A DNA stretch of 64,000 nt from Leptasterias polaris (Eukaryota > Echinodermata > Asteroidea > Forcipulatida > Asteriidae). Of this stretch, positions 30,444 through 43,600 are shown in pieces (position 1 is the stretch's first letter; each line of letters starts with the position of its first letter). The notes under the pieces are model-generated. The model made no database searches. It was not told where the DNA came from and saw only the letters and a list, made by a program, of their open reading frames with translations. The DNA lies in assembly GCA_037783415.1 (NCBI GenBank), contig JAZGTN010000165.1:1054001-1118000 (forward strand), read 5' to 3'. The position numbers were made by a program, and so were the translations under genes.

Positions 30444-33400
30444 GGCGTTGGCAGGAGCCAAAGGAAATGCAGGACACTCAGACACAACCTCGTATCCACG
30501 GTTCTTGGATCTTTAGTTTAACAACTTGTAGATGTTTATACTATTTAAAATTGTAACTACTATAGGTTTCCCCCTGCCAATTTCAGTAAAAATACATACA
30601 TTTTCATTTCACATTCAAATTCATGCGTTTTCCCCTAATTCACTCAAACTAGGGTTTCTTTTTAGCTATTAATGCATTCAATTTCGTTTTCGTGCAAACA
30701 TTATTTAGATTTTCTCATTCAGATTCGTTTCAGTAATTCTATTACATTTATAGGCAACCAAGACTCCACTTTAACCATTCTTAGGCTAAGTTGAATTTCT
30801 ACTGCCTATTTACAATTGATGAAAACAAATTAAGACTCATCAAAGCGCACATGAATTTTTTGATCGCTGATGGGCAATGAATTTCAACTTGTGTGCGTTC
30901 AAATTCAACATAAAAGTTATGGCTCACCTATAGTAAGCTAACATGTCTATTACTGGCACTTCAGTAAAAGTTATGGCGCGTTTCCGTGTTATTACATTCA
31001 CATAAACCCCGTGTCTTGACTTAATTGTAATCTAATAGGCTATTGTTTCTTTTGCTTTGTTACCCTTAAAGTTAACACAGACAATAGCCTTGTGATTGTT
31101 TGCCCTGGTAATCATGTTGTCGTCTTTATTTCTGTTCATGATTGGACGTTGTCAAATTGGAAGTTAAATGTAAAAATAAGGAATCGTTATAAAACGTAAA
31201 GACATCGTCTTGTTTTCCTGTGAATTTTGTTCACAGGTCATTTTCTTTTTCTGATCATTCATTTCTTTTATTCGTTTATTTTATATCCGAAGTTGGTTTC
31301 GTTAACCTGTTAACCTTCAATGCTCTGACGTGCTAGGCATCTCGGTATGTAAGTTTGGCTGTAATTATACAAGTGTAGAAATGTATTGTCCTAAAAATGT
31401 TTGCCTTTATAGGCAAGTACGAATCAGAAAGCACATGACATAGAATTTGAATTTGAATGCAAACACTTGGAAAATGTTTGCTCATTGATGGAATTGAATG
31501 GTTAACCAGCTCTTGCTGCTGACCTTTACGAAATTGAATGAGCCTTGCGGCCTAATTGAATTGAATGATCTTATTTGACCAGTGAATGCTAAACTGGTGA
31601 AATTGAATTACTCCTTTTGACTGTTGAATGCTGATTCAACGGAACATTCGTTTTCAAACGAAATTGAATGAGCCGGGTGTTAAAATTAATGGTTTTTTGT
31701 TGGAATTGACCGGGGAAACCTATTATTTTAAATACCAGTTTTGTAATCCACACTGTTGTGTGTTTCAATTTAGTTTTACCGTTAACTAAACACCTGTTGT
31801 ACAGTTTAGAATTAGAAGTGATTGTTAATCATTTATTCCATTGCAGTTTGCATGCAAGTGTTGGGTTTATTTATGTTCAACTCAGCTTTTTATTTGTGAA
31901 GTTTATTAAGTTTACTGCTCTCATTCTCAATTCCGACTCAAGGAGTCCAAGGTATTTCTGATTTTTCAAATATTCAGTCAAATTATATTTAATTTGTGTA
32001 TTTAAAAGTTACGTATGCATCGCAATGGTAAAAGTGACGAAGCAATCCAACAGTAAAAGTTATGCAGCATTTCAATGGTAAAAGTTACGCATCATTGCAA
32101 TAGTAAAAGCGATGCAACATTTCAACAGTAAAAGTTACGCAGCATTGCAATGGTAAAAGTTATGCAGCATTGCATGTGTAAAAGTTACGCAGCATTTCAC
32201 TGGTAAAAGTTACGCAGCATTTCACTGGTAAAAGTTATGCAGCATTTCACTGGTAAAAGTCTGTCATGTAAGAGAGAAAATCAAAATGAGTAAGACCAGT
32301 ATAGCCGCTGAGCAGTTGATACTTAGGTAGAGTCATACTTTGGTAATGACCCCTAAAAATATTGTGAATTTTCTATCCGAAAGTTTACTTGTTATAAAGA
32401 TGGTTATGGTAGTAAACATCCTGTCAAATTATTTCGTCTTGATATTGCATAGTAAAAATTATTTGAATCTGAGAAACGATTTATAAATGAACCGTTTCTC
32501 AGATTTCTGAGGGCTGGTGTCCGTTCACGAATGCTGCGACCATAGATGAGGTTGGTACCCGCTGTCACTTCGCTAAATGTGGATGGATTCTACGTTCATG
32601 TGAAATTGTTGCTGTGTTCTGAACAAGTAGACACGGTATTCAGCTGAAACTTTCACAGGTGACTTCTATTGTACCTTTCCGTATAATTTTGCGAATACAT
32701 ATCAACATTACGTTGACGAAAAAACAAACCTAAAAACTTCCGATGGGAAAACTCATTTCGTTAAAATATTGCAGAGTGAGAAGACAACTGCCAAGCGTCA
32801 GACTTAGTGTCTACAAGCATGTGTGGGTCAAATATGATGTTTCATATCTCCCTAATGCAAAATACATTACGTAATGACGTAATGATAACGTTATATTATG
32901 TAACTTACCACGTGTCTTGGACAGGTGTGATTGGAGTGTACAAAAATAGAATAAATAAATATAAATGAATAAAGAAGCACCAGTAGTTGGTTAGCATAGC
33001 GATAAAGTCTAAGGGGGTAGTGCACGTTGGTTATGAACACATATATTTATGATCTGTTAGTATTTGAGACTACATTGTGCACCAAGTGTTTTTTGTTTTT
33101 TTAAAAATCGTTTTGCAAACCATTTAGTCTTTACAGTCCTGCGTACAAAGTAAAAAAGAAAAGAAAATAACAAAACAAAAAGTACTGTTAGGTAACATGT
33201 TGTTTCCGTATAGAAAACAACATCAAGAGAGACGTACAGTGCTCTTGACACCCGACAAAGATGACAAAATGGAGTGATTAACGTCTGCTGGTCAATTAAG
33301 AAACGAAACGAAACGTGAACTTAAGTTACTTCTGTAATTTTTATTTTTATAAAAATAAACTGCAAACTTTAAGGGACTTTATTTTCCCTAAATGATTTCA

Positions 33401-33787
33401 AAACAAAGAAAACAAATGTTATAAGTAGCACCTTGATCTCCACAAAACGTCAAACTGACATTTTTAAAAGAATAAATTGTAACCTTTTCAACTAAAAGAA
33501 AATACATAAAATAAAGATGTTTTTTTGTAACAAGATAACTTTTTGATTCTTACCAAGTAGCTCCCAAGTACTGGTGTATAGTTGTAAATCTCCCCCGGAA
33601 CCCTGCTTATTTTATTTTATTTTGTAACATATAATCTATTAGCTAAGGATGTCATCGGTGTATTCCCGGTCTGCCTAATTATTATTTTTAAATACATGTA
33701 TAGCTGTCTGTCTAAATGACGTCATCTGCATCTCAAATAATTAATACGATTTTATCAGAACGCCCTCAGCTGTCCGTCTTTAGTCAC
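30444..33787. other. 3' flank of the GPCR and spacer to the next gene
   Basis: No coding region recognised. The GPCR 3' UTR probably occupies the first part, but several AATAAA-like words exist and I cannot choose between them. The stretch 31440-31680 repeats GAAATTGAATGAG-like words; 32008-32268 is a 25-bp tandem array. Confidence 0.6.
32008..32268 (+). repeat. 25-bp tandem repeat, about 10 copies
   Basis: The unit is approximately GTAAAAGTTACGCAGCATTT plus CACTG or CAATG. Earlier copies are more diverged; the last four are nearly identical. Confidence 0.85.
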
Positions 33788-36700
33788 TCAAACGATTGGA
33801 GTGTCTTCCATGTTGATCTGATTCTGTAACACCTTGGAATCCCGCCGTTGGCCACCACCCGTGTGCAAACATCTGTCCACAAGGTAGACCCGTAGTCTGT
33901 AACAGCCATACCCGATGGAGTGGAACATCACTAAAGCTAGCATTACACCGAGTAATATTGGAATTGTACTACCCGGAGTTGTCCAGTCTAGAAGGATGGG
34001 GTAGATAGCTGGGCTGTCGATATATGGGTTTCTCCCACCCGCCCAGAAATAGACCAAGGAGAAAGTTATGTAAAGGAAGCTGTACAAACATGGGTGCACG
34101 AAATGCCAGAATTTAACGGGCGTGGCTGAGACAAAAAGATCAAAGTAGGCAAAGATGGTGTTAAAGGCATGGCGATGTACCGTCAAGGCGACACCGTAAG
34201 CACCACCCTGGTTGTTGTAGACAAACTTTGGTTTGTAGATAAACCCCCAGTAAATAATACTTATTATAGGGTGTGCGGTCAGGCATACATTAAGTAGAGC
34301 CCACGAGATCTTGAAATATACCGGGAGCTTGCTGGTGTTGGGACCCACCGTGTTTTCGCATGGAGTCACGGTGGCTGGTGGTTTTGACGCCGACTGGTTG
34401 GCGTTGCTGTCTGGTTGAGGCTGCAGTGTAGATACTTTTGTTGATGCTGTAGTTTGCGGAAATGAAGAAAAAAAATAAAAAAATATTTAATGAAGCTGTG
34501 TTTATATCAACACTCAAAACTGCTGAACGTATGGAGCATCTATTACCAAAAACACTGAAATTGTGGTAAACATATAACGCGTTGAAAGCAATGACCATTA
34601 TGACGCGCCAAAAAAAACCCCCAAAAACCAAAAAAATAAACACTAATGACTTTGAAAAGTAATGGCAATAAAAACTTTTGGGGTTAGAGTACAGCAGCTT
34701 TTAATAGCATAAAGCATTTTCAGAAACATTTAACTTCGAAGTAATGCGGTTATGTAAAAAGATATCAGGTTTTATGCCCCCAAATTTGAATCTGAGAAAC
34801 GTTTCTCAGATTGTGTATGTGACATGATCGCTCCGATTTTCGGCGATATCTCAAAAAGATAACCATCTTTTGAAGTGAAATTTTCACAGGTTATTTGTTA
34901 TTGTATACATTTATAATTTATAATTATAAAGGATTACAATAATCGAACGGTTCCAAAAACTGAAGCTTTACATTGCCTTTAAAGGGGCTCTGTCGTCAGG
35001 ATCAAAGCAGGGCTGTACTTGTACAATGTAATTACGCGCTGCACACTCCATAGATTGATAAGGAAATAGGGCGCGCGTGCAGTAACTGGGTGAGAGTTCA
35101 TAATACCATGTACAGCCACAGGCCTGCTTTGATCTTGACAACATAGCACCTTTAAAGATCTACTTCAACGGCACTAAGATAATTTAAACTTTGCCGAAAT
35201 CCAATCAATTTGTGTTTCATGATTACGTATATTTCAAAGAAAATCCTTAGCGGTGGTTGCGTAATTTAAAAAAAGGGTCATTTTGACCAGCGTTCACCCC
35301 CTCCTCATAGCGAGTTTTTGGAAACAGCGTGTCACGTGATGAAAATATACCATAGACTTTGATGACGTACATGAGTGGAAACGGCTTGTTTACCCCCCGC
35401 GCAGCGGAGTGTGTTTATTGTACGCGTCTATAGCTATTTTCACGGTTACGAAAACAAAATGTCAGACACTAGCGGATCGTGGGAGGAACATAGTGTAGAC
35501 GAAGAAGAATTAGTAAATACATATGATAGTATTGATAGTGAGGATAGCTCTGACGGTTGAGGGAGCTCCTCCGAAGACGAAGAGGACGTTGATGAAGCTG
35601 GGGGAGTTGTAGACTTGATTCAAGTCCCTTTCTCGTGCGAGGTTCCTAACGTAACGCGCCAGCATGCAGCCACAGAATACCAGTGCGCCCTCACCGACAC
35701 AATGTAGTTATTTATGCGGTGGCGATCAAGGGACTTGACGGGGTCGTTTCCTACTCCACGCATTTGAATAGAAAAATCTCCCCAAATGGGGAGATGTACA
35801 AATCCAATGGGAGCGTGGAAGTGCCGCCCCTTTCATTTAGTATTCATCTTGCTCTGTGACGTTTGTATCGTGTATCTATGGACGTAAGCATCTCCAGAAT
35901 GGCTGCCGGGCGGAAGAGGGGGGTGGGTGTTTTAAGTCGCTGAATTGCATTTGTCAACAATTCAAAGTATGCATTTGCAAACAATACCAATCCCAATGTA
36001 TACGTAATATTAACTTGAATTCAAATAAATTTGTAGTTTTTATATATATTCATGCATTTCGATCCTCGACAAAGTACTTTACCACCCCCGCAAATAAAAA
36101 ATCAACGAGTCTTCTTTTTGAACGCGTTTGATTGGACAACAAGTAATGCGCCATAACTTTGCATATTCGTAAGTGAATAAATTTACATATCAGGCAACTG
36201 CGGGTTCGTCAAGTCCCTGTCCCGCGCGCGGAACAGGGAGGTTGGGGAATGCAGAGCGCAAAATAATAGTTTTCTGACGATGAGGCAAGGAAGGGCCTTG
36301 CACGGGATTGGGACTTGAGTCAAGTCTAGGGGAGTTGCCGAACCATATACATGTAGGTTTGAGCCACTGGCCGCAGAGGATCGCGAACTTATATATTTCC
36401 ATTAACGTCAACGTAACAGGGTGTTTAGATAATCTTCCAAGTTAGCTGGTGGACAGTACAAACGAACTATTCAAACCTAATCTCCCCACTCCAAGCTGTG
36501 TACAATTGGGCTTTGTACCATTAGCATTTGAAATGGCGCTGTAGGAAACTGCATTTATCTAGAAAATTCAAACTGCCAATTAAGCAGTCACTGTTTTTTA
36601 TTTAAATGATCTAGTTGTAATACATCTAGGATTCCTCAAAAGGTTAAGAGTGCAAACGAGATATTAACAAAGCCCAATTGTACACAGCTTGGAGTGGGGA

Positions 36701-38956
36701 GATTAGGTTTGAATAGTTCCTTTGTACTGTCCACCAGCTAACTTGGAAGATTATCTAAACAGCCTGTGTTTATGAGCAGATTATCGAAGCCATCAAAGTG
36801 CTACCATCCAAAACACCAGTGCTGATGGTGTGAATACCACTTGTTTAATTTTGCATTTTTCACAAACTTGATGTGATATTGTGATGACCAGTTTGAATGA
36901 AACCTGTGGCTATTTATTATCAACAAACATTTAAAACTATTGTATATAGTATTATGCTACTACAGAAGTATATGTTTTGATGCTTCTGTGCCTGTCCAGT
37001 CTGACTCTCCGTTTGTGAAGCATGTGATGGCACTGTAGTTGGCGCTTTCATGGTTGGAATTGACCCTGGCGTAAGCCTGTTGTTTTAGTTGCGATGTTGA
37101 ATCCCGACAGTCGTCTGTAAAATGGGCACTACAAATCATTGTCCATTTTGTCAACGTGAAGTTTTTCCGTGTGTTGGTCACGAAACCCACCCCCTTCTCT
37201 GGACAGGATCTCTTGGAAATCGGTAAAAAACTCACATCTGGATTCTTATTTGTGTTCCGAGTACATCCACCGACAGCACATGAGTTCAGGACGGTAAATT
37301 ATCTCGTCTTAACTTGGTGAATGTCTTCGAATAATGAGATCATCATACATAGTTACCGTGTAAACACACGACACCTCGCTACTTCCTGGTTTCCCGTCCC
37401 AACAAGTACGTCATCATTCGCTGGTTCACGCACGTATCCTATAGTGGGTTTGTGGTGCGCGTAAATGCAAGTGCTATAGTATTGGACAAGCACAGTGCCT
37501 ATGGAGGGAGCCATGGAAGCGCGCGAGTTTTAAAAAACCCCAAGAAAGGTTTAATTTTTTCAGTTAAAATTACGAAAAAAATATTGGTGTAAAACAATCC
37601 AATCTACAAATTCAGAATACTTAATAACATTACGTATGAGATTAAGAAATCTGTTTTATTTCTCAATTATCGTTGAAGTAGATCTTTAACATTAAAGGTG
37701 AAAGGAAGGAGAAACTGAACATAGCTTGTTTATAAACTAGTCACTTTAAAAACGCATGAACATGTTACAGGATACACACTTAGGAGCTGAAAAAGTAAGA
37801 AATTATTATAATAATATTGATAATAACACTGAGTTCATTATAGCACTTTATCACACCCGATGGGCGTATCAAAGCGCTCAGTATAATAAGCTGTTATTAA
37901 TTAATTATACGTGACACGAGTACAATTCTGTGCAGCTCATATTTAAAACACCTGAAGATCCCCACAAAACATAATTACAACACTTTGGGATCAATTGTAG
38001 ACACTCCTTAATACATGTCCTGCATTCCTGTGATTTGCGGAAATGGGCTAAACACATTTTAAAATGTTTGCTCACCGTAAAGGAGATGAGTCTCCAAAAC
38101 GAAATTAATTGGGGTCCAGATGTAGATAAGACTTGTCTTGTATTTATTTACAAATATCTACAAAATGGCGGACGTGTTAGTTTAAGAAGTAAAAGGATAA
38201 CAACCACGAAATTTCAAGGGATAGTTGTGCGGATCATTATATTCTACTTTTAAAACATCCAACCATGTTCATTTCATAACAAACGCTTTTTCTAGCCCCA
38301 AAGAGCCCAGTCCAAGACAAAGTGTCCCTTTAATCTTGTATAAAGCGCATGGTCATTGTGAGCCTCCGTATCGAGCTTCTAACAATCAGGGATGTGATAG
38401 GATGTTGAAAAAAAGGACTCTGAGTGCAAAGCGCGAAAGCTTGCGAGCTCGAAAAAGCCCCACTCTGCAATCTGGGGCGTTATATATTGTTTTAGTTTTT
38501 AAAAAAACAATAATAAAAAATATGTTTATTTATTTATTAATTATTATTATTATTATTATTATTTATTTATTTATATAGATTTTTTTTTTTGGGGGGGGTG
38601 ATTTTTTTTTTTGGGGGGGGTGTTTCTTTTTTTGGAGGGCAAAAAACCTGACTGGTTTTCCAATTAAAAACGGATAAATCACATCCCTGAACAATGTTCA
38701 GCACAAACTTACTCCGAGTCTGAGGTGATGCATATGTACTCCCATTCCTTCGCTTGTAGACAGCATAAGACGTTCCGATGGCGGCAATTGTGAAATACAA
38801 AGCAAGTACGATGAAAGACCAGTTGGTCAAGAAGACGAAGAAGCCGCCTAGTCCCGTGGTGTTACCGGCATTGACTATTGACATGATCAGCCAGGCCACC
38901 ACGTAGCATGCCATGAAGATACGGTAGGCCAAAAAGAAGGGCTGTGGGACAGGCCA
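33788..38956 (-). CDS. Rolling-stone-like multipass membrane protein, two 3' exons
   Basis: The upstream exon is 38713-38956 (acceptor AACCAG, donor GTAAGT). It joins the terminal exon 33788-34446 (acceptor CTACAG) with matching phase, giving about 300 residues up to TGA. The first exon opens WPVPQPFFLAYRIFMA and holds VFLTNWSFIVLALYF. The terminal exon holds HFVHPCLYSFLYITFSLVYF, then GGRNPY and IYPILLDWTTPG. These YR, LTNW, HP...Y and IYP.LDW..PG motifs are those of the Drosophila rolling stone family. That family consists of small plasma-membrane proteins with several TM helices, first linked to myoblast fusion. The N-terminal exon upstream of W is missing from what I could read. The 3756... 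to 4266-bp scale intron (34447-38712) holds several transposon relics. Confidence 0.82.
34680..34915 (+). repeat. Repeat of the 14560-14870 family
   Basis: It shares CAGCAGCTTTTAATA-like text, TATGCCCCCAAATTTGAATC, the TGAGAAACGTTTCTCA palindrome and CGGCGATATCTCAAAAA with 14560-14870. It lies in the rolling-stone intron. Confidence 0.75.
34979..35155. mobile_element. Short TTAA-flanked MITE
   Basis: TTAA at 34979-34982 and 35152-35155 bounds imperfect inverted repeats that share GATCAAAGCAGG near each end. It is about 170 bp with no ORF. Confidence 0.72.
35460..35706 (+). pseudogene. Acidic ORF interrupted by a stop, transposon-like context
   Basis: ATG at 35460 opens an acidic Ser/Asp/Glu-rich frame (MSDTSGSWEEHSVDEEE). 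It meets TGA at 35558-35560 and continues in the same frame with SSSEDEEDVDEAGG and VVDLIQVPFSCEVPN until TAG near 35706. No family was recognised. Repeats of TCAAGTCCC in both orientations (35628, 35725, 36208, 36308) and a THAP remnant 1.3 kb away suggest a decayed transposon. Confidence 0.4.
36417..36767. mobile_element. MITE with about 90-bp inverted repeats
   Basis: The arms start TGTTTAGATAATCTTCCAAG (36422) and end with the mirror near 36761. They run through GTTAGCTGGTGGACAGTAC, TCCCCACTCCAAGC and ACAATTGGGCTTTGT with very few differences. CAGG/CCTG may extend the arms by four bases. There is no ORF. Confidence 0.87.
36960..37289 (-). pseudogene. THAP zinc-finger domain remnant
   Basis: On the minus strand an open frame reads SCAVGGCTRNTNKNPDVSF and, further on, KNFTLTKWTMICSAHF then TDDC. 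This gives the C-x4-C ... C-x2-H arrangement of a THAP DNA-binding domain. The conserved Trp before the basic loop is not at its expected place (GVGFV there), and no in-frame ATG precedes the first Cys. It is therefore probably a decayed or exon-split copy. THAP domains occur in P-element and Kolobok transposases and in host regulators; the repeat-rich setting favours a transposon origin. Confidence 0.6.
38160..38335 (+). repeat. Copy of the right part of the 21816-22871 element
   Basis: It shares AATGGCGGAC, GGATCATTATATTCTACTTT, TAAAACATC and GTCCCTTTAA with 22690-22871. It lies in the rolling-stone intron. Confidence 0.78.
38520..38640 (+). repeat. Microsatellite: ATT/TTTA repeats then T/G runs
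   Basis: TTATTATTATT runs pass into TTTA repeats. A duplicated unit of about 25 bp follows, made of a T run and GGGGGGGGTG. Confidence 0.85.
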
Positions 38957-40693
38957 CTGGTTTGGAATACAGAATATTGAAGATGATTGTTTAAACACTT
39001 TGATCATGATTGAAATTATTCACATAAAATACACATATTACTGTCACTCAACTTGTTCTTGGGCACAGTGGTTGGGTTTTTAATTATAGCAAGTGCACAC
39101 CCTGCATGAGGACACACCCTGCATGAAGGCACGCCCTGCCCTATCATGCACCCTTCATCCGAAAGTGTTCATGGACGGTACCAAACTCCGCGGGAGCTTT
39201 CTTTTCTTTTCATAGTAACAATTCTTATTATTTTTTTAAATACTAACCTAAGATTTAACAAAGAAAAACAATCATAGTATAGGGAGTGTTTGCATCTCAA
39301 AAGAAAAGAGTGGAGTGACCTAACGAATGGAATTCTTAATCTTGCCTGACTCTGTGTTCTTTGGTAAAAACAAATAGACAGCGCCCTGGGGTTATTGAAG
39401 ACCTATATGGATGAGAGCAGCGGCGAAACTAAAGTAAAGAGGGGCACGGTGGGGTATCCTATTTTTCCTTTTGGACACTTTTCGACACTCTCTTTATGTT
39501 ATTTATTTTTTTGTACATGATAACCTGACGTGGAAGAAGAATTAAATACATGGTATGCGTGTAAAAAAATAAAAAAATGTGTTTACACTTTGAAGTTAAA
39601 TAAAAAGTAATAATTATTAATTTCAAAGTCCATATTTTAAATGGTGGAGCACCAGGGATTGCGGACATCCGTGAGCTCCCCCACCCCGTACCGCATACCC
39701 CCTTATTATTTATGCAAATGGCTGAGAGATGTGCCTATTGTTGGACTTCAGTGATGGCGGCCTAAGTCAAACGGTTCAATTGCTTTGCGAAGCCCAATTG
39801 TTTAAATGAACATTATACCAAAAGCAGTTTTAGAGTAGACCAAGGTTCTAATGATACAAATCAATTGATGCACTGAACTGCCAATCAGGAGAAGGGAAAG
39901 CGATGCACCTTTAATGAAACGAGGAAACAAACTCGGTGCTATATCCTGGTCTACTTTCATGTGAAACATGAATGATAATGCTCACTACAATATTATACAA
40001 ATATACAAACACGTTAAGAGGAAACGGCACAGGAAAAGAGTAAAACTAGACACGGGTTATTAGGTCTATTCCATTTCAAACCGTGTTGTTGTCATTATTA
40101 TTTTTTGACAACAAAATGCAGCTGTGTGAGTGGAGCCTGGTCAAAAGAAAGCACTATAGAAATGTTGAAGCCAATAGGATGATGGAAGGGGCGGGGAATG
40201 ACGAAGGAGGGGGGTAATCGTGATGCACACTGTAATACTATTTTACTCAGTAAACATTTAGATTGCATCCTGAATATAGTAAATGCATTTACAAATATTT
40301 GGAAAGGGAAGGGCCTACCACCAGCAATAACATACATGTGTATCTCATGCTCATTATCTACATTGAAACTTATAAATTATCATTAAAATTAGCATTGCAA
40401 ACCGGTTGTCGATACATAATCGACATGACTGTTAAAACGAATGGGTACGCTGTCAGATACAATTCTGATATTACAGAGAATTATTCAATGTGCACGTTTT
40501 AGTAAAAATTTCTATACACATAGAATAATTGTACAATGACACAAGTTATCATACTTGGTATGAACAATGTTTAAACTAGTTCTCACGTCTTTTGGACCCC
40601 ATTCAGAAATATTTGAAAAACGGAGATGAACTCGGGATAGCATTCTTGTCATTGTATAACCGCCCAATGTTTGGTATAGCCTATTTTTTTTAG
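38957..40693. other. Spacer upstream of the rolling-stone exon; no gene seen
   Basis: The missing 5' exon of the minus-strand gene should be here or further right, but I could not identify it. A short direct repeat CACACCCTGCATGA occurs near 39099-39130. The rest is AT-rich without structure I can name. Confidence 0.4.
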
Positions 40694-40831
40694 GAACCTT
40701 GCGGAGACCGAAAACAATGGAACAACATATTTTTTCTGGGGGAATTTTGGAGAGAGTGGAGAGAGGGGATGCTCCACAACGAATTTGTGTACTTCTTAAA
40801 GAATGCTAAGTGTAGGGACAAAGGAAAGAAG
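40694..40831 (+). CDS. Candidate exon, 46 codons, family unknown
   Basis: The acceptor is a T run plus TAG (ending 40693) and the donor is GTGAGT at 40832. The enclosed 138 bp have an open frame in phase 0 with coding-like composition, including NIFFLGEFWREWREGMLHNE and CRDKGKK. I do not recognise the family. No partner exon with a matching phase could be proven, though other exon-like pieces on this strand follow at 44-47 kb. It might belong to a decayed transposon gene. Confidence 0.35.
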
Positions 40832-40879
40832 GTGAGTAGTCTCCATAGGGATGCATTACTTGAGAATGTTTGTCGCTGC

Positions 40880-41430
40880 CCCCTCCTAAATACTTGTTTC
40901 ACCTGTCTGTAACCCCCTCGTTTCCCCTGTTCATTATACTTGTTGCACCTGTAGCCCCGTCTTGTGTCATCTGTAAGCCCCCTTTACTTGTTTCACATGT
41001 AGGCCCCTACACTTGTTTCACCTGCCCCCTGTACTTGGTTGTTTCACATGTAAACCCCCTATGCCTGTTTCACCTGTAAAGCCCCAATACCTGTTTCACC
41101 TGTGTTTCACCTGTGTTTCACCTGTGTTTCACCTGTGTTTCACCTGTGTTTCACCTGTGTTTCACCTGTGTTTCACCTGTAGTCCCGTACATTTTTGTTT
41201 CACTTGTATTTTGTAAGCCCCTATTCTTGTTTCACCTCTATACCCCTATGCCTGTGTACCTGTAAGCCCCTATACTTGTTTCACATGTGTAAGCCCCTAT
41301 TCTTGTTTCACTCGTAGACCCCTATACACGCCTATAACTGTTCCACCTGTACGCCCCCTTTTCCTGTTTCTCCTGTAGCCCCCCATGTAATTGTTCCACC
41401 TGTACGCTCCCTTGTTTCACCCGTAGGAGC
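40880..41430 (+). repeat. Degenerate TTTCACCTGT repeat region with an 11-bp core array
   Basis: Words such as CCCCTATACTTGTTTCACCTGTA recur irregularly across the region. At 41093-41182 they collapse into about eight exact copies of TTTCACCTGTG. Confidence 0.87.
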
Positions 41431-42339
41431 CCTAGTATACCGGTTCTTCTTATCAGAAACGGGGATAAGACTATTCGACTCTCAAGCCTTAGTTTCACAT
41501 TATTGATCGATAATAAAACAATTTACTGCATATGCATTACCCTGATAAAGATTGTGTAATCATCGCTTTAAAAAGCTTTCGATAAATACAAGGAAGTCAA
41601 TGAACACGAAAATATGGCGTAGTTAGGTTAGCCACGGCCATCCTTCGCGTGCAAAACGGGTGTTTTTATTTAGGTAATAATTTACATGACAATTGATCAT
41701 TAACATCCACAGACGTTTTGAAGGCTTGCATGATGGCTAATGTAAACAACTCCCCATCACAAATACACCTACACAACATCTGTATTTGTCAATGCAACGA
41801 ATTTGAACACACAATGTACAGCATGGAAACAACTGTACAAAATGCAACCCCCATTCCACACAACTTATTTGTCCTCGTAGGCTTTGTGACAAAAAATTCA
41901 AATTTTTTCGAAAAGCGTTGACATTGTTGGCTTGTCTTTGTATGCAAAAACGTTTCATCGTGGCCTACAGTGGTGCAGATGGGGGATTGTGCCTTTGATA
42001 TAAATATTCATGGTTTGGCACACAGTCAGAGCATGGTTCCTACCTCCATGGTCAGAGTATGCCACGAGAAATATATTTGGCTAAAAGGCCATCAGTAATT
42101 AAGTCCTTTGTAAAAATGAAGGGCCTATACATGTATAGCATCAACAAGCAATTTCAAATTTTTTAAAACGGCTGCCAATTCTTGTTTTCTGCCAATATAG
42201 TAAGGACTAAAATAGGATGATCACGATATTTTCTTAAATAATTTTACAGACATTCATATCTAGGCCTACTGCTACCTGAACTGCAATTTACAAAGCTCAG
42301 GAATGGTTACTACCCCCAACTATACAATGTACAAGGCTC

Positions 42340-42760
42340 ACGGTTACTATCCAAAATGCGTGCAATGTATGACAGGCTCATGAATGATAACTACCCAAAT
42401 ACCTTCCATGTACAGTACACTTAATAAAAGGTAATGAATGGTTCTGAGCCCCAAATACCTGCAATGTATACCACTACCACCAGGCTCGACATGATGATGA
42501 ATGGTTACTAATAATACTAGCCCCAAATATCTGCAATGTACCACTACCACCAGGCTCATGATGATGAATGGTTAATACTAGCCCCAAATACCTGCAATGT
42601 ACCACTACCACCAGGCTCATGATGATGAATGGTTACTAATAATACTAGCCCCAAATACATGCAATGTACCACTACCACCAGGCTCATGATGATGAATGGT
42701 TACTAATAATACTAGCCCCCAAATATCTGCATTGTACCAGGCTCATGAATGGAATTCCTG
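42340..42760 (+). repeat. 61-70 bp tandem repeat, about five copies
   Basis: The unit contains CCCAAATACCTGCAATGTAC, CACTACCACCAGGCTC and GATGATGAATGGTTA. Copy lengths vary through loss of a TACTAATAA segment. Confidence 0.85.
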
Positions 42761-42816
42761 CTCATTCTGCTCAGCTCAAACTTTTACAAAGCAATTACCC
42801 AAATTGGTAGCCCCGT

Positions 42817-42873
42817 GAATAGGGCCGATCCACTTTTTCGTATCCTGGATTGGCCCTATTCATGGGGCTACAT
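42817..42873. repeat. Long hairpin of about 25-bp arms
   Basis: TAGCCCCGTGAATAGGGCC and its mirror GGCCCTATTCATGGGGCTA flank an 18-bp loop region. There are two mismatches. It could be the centre of a small transposon. Confidence 0.75.
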
Positions 42874-43600
42874 AAATCATACATTAGTCCAATGATTAGA
42901 TTTAGTTCATGATAGTTTAACAACACATCGCCTGGGCGGATGGATTCGCTATTTATAGGCCTATTATTCAATCAAGGGAGTAAGTAGTTCGACCACTGAT
43001 AAAATTGAAACACGAATCATGTCTTATCCTAGTTCTACCTCTAATCCTTGGTGGCAAGAAGAATATTGATCAGTGTTTTCTATTCTAGGAAGAGTGCTTA
43101 TAATCGGCTCTCGGGGTGTCACCTCTTCACAATGTTAGTGACCCCCCCCCCCCCCCCCAAAAGGGTAATTATTAATATTACACTAGTATTAATCTGCTGT
43201 AAAGTATGTTCAAAAAGAGTCAGACCTGGAATTAAAAAGAGGTCACAGAAGAAGGGCCTCTGTTGCCCCTCCCCGGACGTGGCTTTCGTGCCCCTTCAAA
43301 AGTTTCATTCACTCTAAGATTTTTCAATGGAAGTGCCCTTGGCAAAATGAAAATGGCCTCACACACTCAAAGATGAAAAACCAGGCCCGAGGGCAGCCCA
43401 TCACTTGTAAAGGCAACTATATCATAACACCGAAGATAAACGTGAGCCAACAGCCCAACAAGGACCAGACTGAGTAATGGGAACTAGTATGTGACGCACG
43501 GGTTTTAAACGTGCTCCCCAAAAGTCATCAAAATTTAGTATACATCCGCAAATTATAGCTTCTTTTTGTCAACTGGAATACAACACAATTCATCCTGACC

